Below are positions 17,201-22,382 of a stretch of 22,382 nt of DNA, one piece after another. A model generated the notes under the pieces. It ran no database searches. It was not told the origin of the DNA and saw nothing but the letters and a program-made list of their open reading frames with translations. The first letter of the stretch is position 1; each line of letters opens with the position of its first letter. This DNA is from JBAXTE01 sp964653595 (GTDB taxonomy: Bacteria > Bacteroidota > Bacteroidia > Bacteroidales > WCHB1-69), in the NCBI GenBank assembly GCA_964653595.1, contig CAZZHH010000051.1, positions 1-22,382 on the forward strand, read 5' to 3'. Position numbers and translations under genes: made by a program.

Positions 17201-18870
17201 TTTCGAAAAATGTGATTACCTGTACTGGAATGGTTACAGATAACTTGAAAAAAGATTGGGGTTTGAATGATGTTTGGAATAGGATTGTAACTCCACGTTT
17301 TGAACGAATGAATGAATTGACAAAAAGCAATGATTTTGGTCATTGGACAGTGAAAGACGGTAAAAAAGTATTCCAAACAGAGATGCCATTGATTCTTCAA
17401 AAAGGATTTCAGAAAAAACGAATCGATCATCGTCATCACGCTATGGATGCATTGGTAATAGCCTGTGCAACAAGAAATCACGTCAACTATTTGAACAACG
17501 AACATGCTAAACAAAAAAACAGCGACATCAGATATGATTTACGGAATAAACTTAGACGTATTGAAGAAATTGAGGTTGACCGAATAGAAAACGGCATCAA
17601 GGTTAGGAAGAAAATCAAAGTAGCAAAAGAGTTTCATAAACCATGGAATACCTTTACTCAAGATGCGCAAAACGCCCTTGAAAACATAGTGGTTAGCTTT
17701 AAGCAAAATTTGAGAGTAATTAATAAAACTGTGAACAAATATCAACGTTTTGAAGATGGCAAAAAAGTGATTGCAACGCAAACTAAAGGTGATAGTTGGG
17801 CTATTAGAAAACCATTGCATAAAGAGACTGTTGCGGGTGTTGTTAATCTTAGATTTAAAAAGGAGGTAAATCTATCCACCGCTATTGACAAATGGGAGAT
17901 GCTGGTTGATAAAGATTTGAAAACAAAAATCAAACAGTTGATTAATGAAGGATTGGATAAAAAGAAAATCCAAAAATATTTTGCGGAACAAGACAACAAA
18001 TGGATGGGGAAAGAGCTGACGAAAAATGAATTGTACTATTTCAGTAGCGATAAAGAGAGTGATGTTCTGGTTGCATCACGAGTGAAGTTGGATGAATCAT
18101 TTAATGCAAAGAAAATTGAAAGTATAACTGATTCGGGTGTGAGAAAAATATTAATCAATCATTTGAATAAGTACCAAGAAGAGAACAATGGGAGAGAGCA
18201 TCCAGAACTTGCTTTTTCGCCCGAAGGAATTGAAGAGATGAATGAAAACATCCGGCTTTTGAATGATGGGAAGAACCATCAACCAATCTATAAAGTCAGA
18301 ACTTACGAACCCAAAGGAAACAAATTCAATGTTGGAATAAAAGGAAACAAAAAAGATAAATTTGTGGTAGCTGCAACAGGAACTAATCTGTTTTTTGCAA
18401 TATATGTAGATCAAAGTGGCAAAAGAAGTTTTGAAACAATACCATTAAATATTGTAATAGAAAGATTAAAACAAAATCAAGAGCCTGTATCTATAGAAAA
18501 GATTGATGAAAAAGGAAATATTCAAACTCTTCTTTTTTATCTAAATCCGAATGATATTGTATATATCCCAACTGTTGATCAAATCGAAAACAATTTAACT
18601 CCAAATTTGGCTGAAATCCAAAGTAGTAGGATTTATCGCTTTACTGACTCTAGTGATACAACGGCTAACTTTGTTCCCATTTTTTCAGCTTCATTAATTT
18701 TTAGCATGAATAAAAAAGAACAAGAAAAGAATAATTGCGAATTTGGAATTCAAAATGAATTTGGAGGAGGAAGTCCTCAATCAAAAAATCAAAAATCATT
18801 AACAGGCGAAATGATTAAAGAGGTATGCATCAAACTCAAAATTGACCGATTGGGTAATATTTCGCTTTAG
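14251..18870 (+). CDS. cas9: Type II-C CRISPR nuclease Cas9
   Basis: 1539 residues, long for the II-C group but seen in Bacteroidota. Domains in order: RuvC-I 'ILGLDLGTNSIGWALV' with D8; Arg-rich bridge helix at about 58-82 ('RTDFRGIRRLRERHLLRRERLHR'); large REC lobe to about 700; RuvC-II 'EIHIELGRE' with E744; HNH 'QIEHVIPQS' with H866 and N889; RuvC-III 'DHRHHAMDALVIA' with H1063 and D1066; and a long C-terminal PAM-interacting region. All nuclease residues are present, so both DNA strands should be cut. E865 replaces the Asp commonly found before the HNH histidine. Assignment to II-C rests on the absence of csn2 and cas4, the 47-bp GTTGTG repeat and the array direction. The RAYT gene starts 19 bp downstream. 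Codon use is A-rich compared with cas1. Confidence 0.98.
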   Translation: MKKILGLDLGTNSIGWALVGETEENKEILGMGSRIIPMSQDVLGKFDSGQTVSQTAARTDFRGIRRLRERHLLRRERLHRVLNILSYLPDHYSKFIDFEKRLGQFIDEAEPKLAWKEVDNNKFDFLFKTSFYEMVEEFKMSNPELFELNTKGEERKIPYDWTIYYLRKKALNAKIEKEELAWLLLNFNQKRGYYQLRGEEEEENPNKLVEFHALKVTEVTADEPQKGKTEIWYNVILENGWIYRRSSKTPLFDWKDKIKEFIVTTDLNEDGSVKLDKDGNQKRSFRAPSEDDWTLLKKKTESDIDKSQMTVGCYIFNTLLQNPSQKINGKLIRTIERKFYKQELEAILNKQTEFHPELRDPKLYSTCLEELYENNESHRNSIRTKDFTHLFLNDIIFYQRPLKSKKSLISNCKYEIRYKDKGESTEEKYPIKCIAKSHPLFQEMRLWKFVNDIRILEREKDVDGKLRMDVDVTAEFLKSEDDFVSLFDWLNDKKEIKQDTLLSSYFKIKKKKGEDKHSHRWNYVEDKEYPCNETRAQMLSRLSKLSNVPAGFFDKEKELELWHILYSVEDKLEIEKALKSFASKHSLCDDFIDIFKKFPPFKKEYGSYSAKAIKKMLPLMRMGKYWNENNIDSKTKERIDKIISGEFDENIRNRVREKAINLKEIAHFKGLPEWLVCYVVYNRHSESGDILEWKTPQDIEDYLKNEFKQHSLRNPIVEQVITETLRTVKDIWKKYGDFSEIHIELGREMKNPADKRKSMTEQISQNENTNLRIKALLAELSNHNDIENVRPYSPSQQEILKIYEEGVLNSGIDIPEEILKITKTSQPSKSDLIRYKLWLEQKYRSPYTGEMIPLGKLFTSAYQIEHVIPQSRYFDDSLSNKVICEAEVNKEKDNALGYEFIKNNEGRIIELGFGKKVKVFTLQEYEDFVKIHYSKSRGKMKKLLMEDLTEDFIDRQMNDSRYISKVVKSLMSNIVREEDETEAISKNVITCTGMVTDNLKKDWGLNDVWNRIVTPRFERMNELTKSNDFGHWTVKDGKKVFQTEMPLILQKGFQKKRIDHRHHAMDALVIACATRNHVNYLNNEHAKQKNSDIRYDLRNKLRRIEEIEVDRIENGIKVRKKIKVAKEFHKPWNTFTQDAQNALENIVVSFKQNLRVINKTVNKYQRFEDGKKVIATQTKGDSWAIRKPLHKETVAGVVNLRFKKEVNLSTAIDKWEMLVDKDLKTKIKQLINEGLDKKKIQKYFAEQDNKWMGKELTKNELYYFSSDKESDVLVASRVKLDESFNAKKIESITDSGVRKILINHLNKYQEENNGREHPELAFSPEGIEEMNENIRLLNDGKNHQPIYKVRTYEPKGNKFNVGIKGNKKDKFVVAATGTNLFFAIYVDQSGKRSFETIPLNIVIERLKQNQEPVSIEKIDEKGNIQTLLFYLNPNDIVYIPTVDQIENNLTPNLAEIQSSRIYRFTDSSDTTANFVPIFSASLIFSMNKKEQEKNNCEFGIQNEFGGGSPQSKNQKSLTGEMIKEVCIKLKIDRLGNISL

Positions 18871-18889
18871 AAACTAAAACCTTAGAGCT

Positions 18890-19507
18890 ATGAATTTCGA
18901 AGTAGGATATTTGTATCACGTTTACAACCAAGGGAACAATCGGCAGAAGATTTTTTTCCGGAGGGAGAATTATGCCTTTTTTATCCAAAAGATTCGGACT
19001 CATCTGCTGCCCCATGCGGATGTGGTGGCTTGGTGTCTGATGCCTAACCATTTTCATTTGATGGTGTATGTGCATAGCTTGGAGATTGAGGTTTGCAGTC
19101 GGAGTGCGACTTTAAGTCGCGCCCCGACTGCAAACGCCCCGACTACACAAACGCTAAACCAATCAATTGGAATTATGTTAGCATCATATACCAGAGCAAT
19201 CCAGAAGCAAGAAGATCTTTCGGGTTCCCTTTTTCGTCAAAAGACCAAAGCCCAATGCTTAACCAAAACCGATGGCATCACTCCATCATATCTAAACACC
19301 TCTTTTGGAACTTCCATTATAATACAAACTCTGGAAAATGAATATCCTAAAACATGTTTTAACTATATCCACCAGAATCCTGTAAAGGCGAATTTGGTGA
19401 AAAATGCGGAAGATTGGGAGTTTTCTTCGTATTCCGTTTATTGCGGTTTAAAAAAAGATGATGGGCTGGTAAATAAGATCAGGGGGAAAGATTTTTTTGA
19501 ATTTTGA
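18890..19507 (+). CDS. REP-associated tyrosine transposase (RAYT, Y1_Tnp/HUH) inside the cas operon
   Basis: 205 residues, sized like RAYT proteins. The N-terminus 'FEVGYLYHVYNQGNNRQKIFFRRENYAFF' is typical. The HUH metal motif is H54-F55-H56 in 'WCLMPNHFHLMVYV', and the likely nucleophile is Y100 in 'IMLASYTRAIQKQEDLSGSLFRQ'. A C-terminal 'YIHQNPVKANLV' block is also a family hallmark. These single-strand endonucleases act on REP hairpins and probably mobilise them. Residues 68-82 are encoded by a 45-bp REP-like palindrome inserted in frame, in the variable segment between the HUH motif and the tyrosine. A second palindrome lies just downstream. The gene starts 19 bp after the cas9 stop and runs the same way, separating cas9 from cas1. 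It appears intact. A role in CRISPR function is not implied by family knowledge. Confidence 0.92.
   Translation: MNFEVGYLYHVYNQGNNRQKIFFRRENYAFFIQKIRTHLLPHADVVAWCLMPNHFHLMVYVHSLEIEVCSRSATLSRAPTANAPTTQTLNQSIGIMLASYTRAIQKQEDLSGSLFRQKTKAQCLTKTDGITPSYLNTSFGTSIIIQTLENEYPKTCFNYIHQNPVKANLVKNAEDWEFSSYSVYCGLKKDDGLVNKIRGKDFFEF
19091..19135. repeat. REP-like palindrome inside the RAYT coding sequence
   Basis: A 12-bp outer stem (gtttgcagtcgg with ccgactgcaaac) flanks symmetric 3-nt bulges (agt, gcc) and an inner 15-bp palindrome, gcgactttaagtcgc. It is exactly 45 bp and in phase with the reading frame, encoding residues V68 to N82. A partial second arm (gccccgact) follows at 19136-19144. Confidence 0.85.
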
Positions 19508-19514
19508 ACTTGTT

Positions 19515-19591
19515 TTGCTACTGACGGGGAGACTTTGAGTCACCCCGTCAGTAGCAACGAAGCAAGTCACCCCGTCAGTAGCCAAGAAGCG
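19515..19591. repeat. REP-like palindrome with a tandem half-copy after the RAYT gene
   Basis: A perfect hairpin at 19517-19555: stem gctactgacgggg with ccccgtcagtagc, inner stem gact-ttg-agtc, with single A bulges on each side. The right half is repeated with a 27-bp period (19538-19564 and 19565-19591, three differences). The inner core GACTTTGAGTC nearly equals GACTTTAAGTC in the palindrome within the RAYT gene. It starts 8 bp after that gene's stop and precedes cas1. Confidence 0.8.
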
Positions 19592-19634
19592 AACAACCTT
19601 GTCAATACTTCAGATAAAACCAAAAACAAATCCT

Positions 19635-20528
19635 ATGATAAAACGCACATTGTACTTTGGAAACCCTGCTTACTTATCGATCAAGGATAAACAGCTGGCG
19701 GTAAAACTATTAGAAAGTGAGGAAACAAAGACGATTCCGATGGAAGATATCGGGATGGTGGTGTTGGATCACTGGCAAATCAGTTGCACTCAAAAAGTGT
19801 TTGAAAGTCTTTTGAGTAACAATGCGGCAGTTATTACGTGCGATGCCTCGCACATGCCACAAGGGATGTTGCTCAATTTGAGTGGAAATACGTTGCAAAC
19901 CGAGCGGTTTCGGGCTCAAATAGAAGCAAGCGAACCCCTAAAAAAACGGTTGTGGCAACAGACCATTGAGTGCAAGATTCACAATCAGGCTATGGTACTG
20001 AAACAGCGAGGAGTGAATGTAGAGAATATGCTCTATTGGGAATCGTGTGTAAAGAGTGGCGATGGCGACAACCATGAGGCACGAGCAGCGGCTTACTATT
20101 GGCGAAATATTTTCGAAAAAATTCCTGATTTTTTAAGAGGTCAAAACGAAGAACCGCCAAACAATCTTTTAAACTACGGATACTCAATTTTGAGAGCAGT
20201 AGTGGCCCGAGCATTGGTTTCGAGCGGCATGATGCCCACGTTGGGCATTCATCACCGCAACAAGTACAATGCCTATTGCCTGGCGGACGATATTATGGAG
20301 CCCTATCGACCTTATGTGGACAAATTGATATGCCAGATTGTGGACGAAGGCGGAAGTTTTGAACTGACCAAAGAATTGAAAACCCGATTGTTATCGATTC
20401 CGGTATTGGATATTCAAATTGGAGGGAACAAGAGTCCGTTGATGATTGGGGTTTCGCAAACCACTGCTTCGTTGTATCGCTGTTTTGAGGGGGAATCAAG
20501 GAAAATATTGTATCCTGAAATTGAATAG
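19635..20528 (+). CDS. cas1: CRISPR integrase Cas1 (type II)
   Basis: 297 residues from the ATG at 19635 ('MIKRTLYFGNPAYLSI'), a typical type II Cas1 start. A TTG-initiated extension to 19599 would begin within the repeat-rich spacer and is rejected. Catalytic metal ligands are visible: E148 in 'GDNHEARAAAYYW', the His of 'LGIHHRNKYNAY' (H206/H207) and an Asp in 'LADDIMEPYRPYVD' (D218/D219). With Cas2 it forms the complex that inserts new spacers at the leader end; in type II systems Cas9 and tracrRNA can help choose PAM-adjacent protospacers. Base composition is less A-rich than in cas9. The stop codon overlaps the left arm of the 123-bp inverted repeat before cas2. Confidence 0.97.
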   Translation: MIKRTLYFGNPAYLSIKDKQLAVKLLESEETKTIPMEDIGMVVLDHWQISCTQKVFESLLSNNAAVITCDASHMPQGMLLNLSGNTLQTERFRAQIEASEPLKKRLWQQTIECKIHNQAMVLKQRGVNVENMLYWESCVKSGDGDNHEARAAAYYWRNIFEKIPDFLRGQNEEPPNNLLNYGYSILRAVVARALVSSGMMPTLGIHHRNKYNAYCLADDIMEPYRPYVDKLICQIVDEGGSFELTKELKTRLLSIPVLDIQIGGNKSPLMIGVSQTTASLYRCFEGESRKILYPEIE

Positions 20529-20649
20529 TGTTTGCCAGAAGATGTCACTTGTTTCGTTGTTTTTGCGTTAAAAACAGTCATTTACCAATGTAAACTCCTT
20601 GGTTTTTAACATAAAAACGCCTCCCATTTAACATCTTCTGACAAACACT
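20527..20649. repeat. MITE-like 123-bp inverted repeat between cas1 and cas2
   Basis: Terminal arms agtgtttgccagaagatgt (20527-20545) and acatcttctgacaaacact (20631-20649) pair at 18 of 19 positions. Inside them, gtttttgcgttaaaaac pairs with gtttttaacataaaaac (15 of 17), leaving a central loop of about 35 nt. The left arm overlaps the cas1 stop and the right arm ends 43 bp before the cas2 ATG. No transposase is encoded and no clear target duplication is seen. It could be a non-autonomous element or a transcribed stem that separates cas1 from cas2. Confidence 0.7.
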
Positions 20650-20692
20650 GTGAGTAGAATAATTGCATTATTGCAAACGAAACAATACGGTC

Positions 20693-21031
20693 ATGAGTTT
20701 TGAACGATTAAATGCTTATCAGATTATGTGGGTGTTAATATTTTTCGATTTACCGACGGAGACCAAGAAGGAGCGGAAGATTTATGCCCAGTTTCGCAAA
20801 GAGATGATCAAAGATGGCTTTGCGATGTTTCAATTTTCCATTTACATGCGCCACTGCCCAAGCAGGGACAATGCCGACGTGCATATAAAACGGATAAAAT
20901 CAAGATTGCCCGAATTGGGTCATGTTGGGATTTTGTGCATTACCGACAAACAGTTTGGTAACATGGAGATTTTTCGGGGAAAGAAACCAGAACCGGCAAA
21001 AGCGCCATCGCAACAATTGGAATTGTTTTAG
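20693..21031 (+). CDS. cas2: CRISPR adaptation protein Cas2 (type II)
   Basis: 112 residues from the ATG at 20693 ('MSFERLNAYQIMWVLIFFDLPTETKKERK'); an in-frame TTG at 20663 is rejected for lack of family similarity. The ferredoxin-like first strand 'WVLIFFDLPT' carries the conserved Asp, followed by the basic helix, 'FQFSIYMRHCPS', and a C-terminal tail 'PSQQLELF', all usual for type II Cas2. It forms the dimeric centre of the Cas1-Cas2 integrase. It lies 164 bp from cas1, across the inverted repeat, and 8 bp before a bidirectional terminator. Confidence 0.96.
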   Translation: MSFERLNAYQIMWVLIFFDLPTETKKERKIYAQFRKEMIKDGFAMFQFSIYMRHCPSRDNADVHIKRIKSRLPELGHVGILCITDKQFGNMEIFRGKKPEPAKAPSQQLELF

Positions 21032-21038
21032 TAGAAAC

Positions 21039-21067
21039 AAAAAAACCGTCCGATGAACGGTTTTTTT
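21039..21067. terminator. Bidirectional terminator between cas2 and the CRISPR array
   Basis: Arms aaaaaaaccgt and acggttttttt flank a 7-nt loop (ccgatga). A T-run follows the stem on the plus strand, and an equal T-run on the minus strand. It should end both the cas operon and the array transcripts that arrive from the right. Confidence 0.85.
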
Positions 21068-21143
21068 TCACGATAAACATTTCTTTTTTTTATCCTAATT
21101 TCATTGGTAAACGGTTGAATCCCATCTTTTTAACTGGGGGTAT
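21068..21143. promoter_or_regulatory. Putative CRISPR leader on the cas2 side
   Basis: About 75 bp of AT-rich sequence between the terminator and the first perfect repeat, where the opposite end of the array is degenerate. This is the expected position of the spacer-integration leader. No coding potential and no TANNTTTG box were found. The assignment rests on position only. Confidence 0.4.
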
Positions 21144-22343
21144 GCTGTTTATCAATAAGTCAAAGATACAATTTAAAAGCAAATCACAACTATTTCCGAA
21201 AAAGTATTATCTTTGTCTCTGCTGTTTATCAATAAGTCAAAGATACAATTTAAAAGCAAATCACAACCTGATCCCGGATATTTAATTGAAGTGGTTGGCT
21301 GTTTATCAATAAGTCAAAGATACAATTTAAAAGCAAATCACAACTACACGCAACTGGAGCCGACGAAAAAAACTGCTGTTTATCAATAAGTCAAAGATAC
21401 AATTTAAAAGCAAATCACAACAAGCCATTGCTTGCTTTGGAAAAAAACGAGCTGTTTATCAATAAGTCAAAGATACAATTTAAAAGCAAATCACAACTTT
21501 GGTTTTAGGTTTATTTTTGATTAAAAAGCTGTTTATCAATAAGTCAAAGATACAATTTAAAAGCAAATCACAACACCTTGTAACCAGTCGTCAGTGACGG
21601 AGTTGCTGTTTATCAATAAGTCAAAGATACAATTTAAAAGCAAATCACAACTTTAGCTTTTTATACTCCTGTTTCCATTTGGCTGTTTATCAATAAGTCA
21701 AAGATACAATTTAAAAGCAAATCACAACCTCTTCCAGAATTATAATCAGCATAATGCGCTGTTTATCAATAAGTCAAAGATACAATTTAAAAGCAAATCA
21801 CAACGGCTTCGACTACATCAAGAACATGGAGAACGCTGTTTATCAATAAGTCAAAGATACAATTTAAAAGCAAATCACAACGCCCCTGCTAAAAGTTCGG
21901 CCGAATTAGCTGCTGTTTATCAATAAGTCAAAGATACAATTTAAAAGCAAATCACAACTAATGGGAAATTGGGGATTACTGGATATAAGCTGTTTATCAA
22001 TAAGTCAAAGATACAATTTAAAAGCAAATCACAACTCGTAATCATTTAATACAAGTTGCCTTACTGCTGTTTATCAATAAGTCAAAGATACAATTTAAAA
22101 GCAAATCACAACAGGACGTGAGAAACTGGTTAAATCTTCCAAGCTGTTTATCAATAAGTCAAAGATACAATTTAAAAGCAAATCACAACGGCGTACCTCG
22201 CATATACGCAAACCGTTCCGCTGTTTATCAATAAGTCAAAGATACAATTTAAAAGCAAATCACAACTGATATCCAATGATCGACAGAAACAAATCAGCTG
22301 TTTATCAATAAGTCAAAGATACAATTTAAAAGCAAATCATCCC
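21144..22343 (-). CRISPR. Type II-C CRISPR array, 16 repeats and 15 spacers
   Basis: The 47-bp repeat, read on the minus strand, starts GTTGTGATTTGC and ends GATAAACAGC, the form usual in Bacteroidota II-C loci. Repeats begin at 21144, 21221, 21298, 21375, 21451, 21528, 21605, 21682, 21758, 21835, 21912, 21989, 22066, 22143, 22220 and 22297. Spacers are 30 bp except spacers 4 and 8 (29 bp). The first fifteen repeats appear identical; the last matches only its first 43 bases (to 22339). Strand is set by complementarity to the tracrRNA, whose transcript direction is fixed by its promoter and terminator. Each full repeat holds TTG-N18-TATCTTTG, a likely promoter for the adjacent spacer. I noticed no match of any spacer to the rest of the window, by eye only. 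Confidence 0.98.
21238..21266 (-). promoter_or_regulatory. Intra-repeat promoter (example in repeat 2; present in all 15 full repeats)
   Basis: On the minus strand TTG (21264-21266), 18 nt, then TATCTTTG (21238-21245) lies wholly inside the repeat, at repeat positions 2-4 and 23-30. Transcription would start around repeat positions 34-37 and read out through the last dozen repeat bases into the next spacer. The same arrangement with 19-nt spacing precedes tracrRNA. Function is inferred from the match and by analogy with repeat-embedded promoters of Neisseria II-C arrays. Confidence 0.6.
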
Positions 22344-22382
22344 GATTAAAATTTTGTAAGAAATAAATGCTAACAAAATTTA
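22340..22382. other. AT-rich flank of the array with a short inverted repeat
   Basis: After the degenerate last repeat, aaattttgt (22349-22357) can pair with acaaaattt (22373-22381) across a 15-nt loop. The stem is almost all A-T and lies at the window edge. It may be part of a terminator for whatever follows, but nothing more can be said. Confidence 0.25.

Noticed and set aside
19599..19634. TTG-started extension of cas1
   Set aside because: It starts in repeat-derived sequence; the Cas1 family start 'MIKRTLYFGNP' is at 19635.
20663..20692. TTG-started extension of cas2
   Set aside because: No similarity to Cas2 N-termini; the ATG at 20693 gives a normal-length protein.
21191..22296. Self-targeting spacers against genes in this window
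   Set aside because: No spacer match to window sequence was noticed on either strand by eye; a proper search would be needed to exclude it genome-wide.
21144..22343. Plus-strand transcription of the array, co-directional with cas genes
   Set aside because: The tracrRNA has a consensus promoter and a terminator only on the minus strand, so the pairing crRNA must also be minus-strand. The repeat then begins GTTGTG as in other II-C loci.

Overview
The window comes from an AT-rich member of the Bacteroidota. Evidence is the set of typical families (a DUF5686 outer-membrane protein, a HYC_CC_PP protein, a TonB-dependent receptor with an N-terminal carboxypeptidase-regulatory-like domain), gene starts without Shine-Dalgarno sequences, and repeated use of the Bacteroidota promoter signature TTG-N18..20-TANNTTTG. 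I cannot place it below phylum from the sequence alone.

Layout. (1) 1-5303, minus strand: a 3'-truncated DUF5686 protein, then a GT-C (GT39-like) membrane glycosyltransferase overlapping an FAD-dependent UDP-galactopyranose-mutase-like oxidoreductase; these look like envelope and glycan functions. (2) 5379-9736, plus strand: a metal-handling cluster with a Cys/His-rich HYC_CC_PP protein, a TonB-dependent receptor, a periplasmic HMA-domain protein and a short DmeF-like cation diffusion facilitator that lacks the usual C-terminal domain. (3) 9859-13922, plus strand: sugar-nucleotide genes (a WbpP-type epimerase, gmd and fcl for GDP-L-fucose) with a CGGC-domain protein and a PaaI-like thioesterase. 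(4) 13988-22343: a complete type II-C CRISPR-Cas locus ordered tracrRNA (minus), cas9, a REP-associated (RAYT, Y1/HUH) transposase, cas1, cas2, a bidirectional terminator, and an array of 16 repeats and 15 spacers.

The CRISPR locus is the most interesting part. The anti-repeat lies upstream of cas9 on the minus strand, starts just after a consensus promoter, and ends in a terminator hairpin. Its orientation fixes the array as minus-strand transcribed, against the cas operon. Read that way, every full repeat contains TTG-N18-TATCTTTG, a complete Bacteroidota housekeeping promoter, so each spacer probably has its own promoter, by analogy with the intra-repeat promoters of Neisseria type II-C arrays but with an unrelated sigma signature. 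The only visible promoter for cas9 lies upstream of tracrRNA on the other strand, so the cas9 mRNA leader would carry the full antisense of tracrRNA.

The adaptation genes are separated from cas9 by the RAYT, whose coding sequence contains an in-frame 45-bp REP-like palindrome. A related palindrome lies just after that gene, and a 123-bp MITE-like inverted repeat fills the cas1-cas2 gap.
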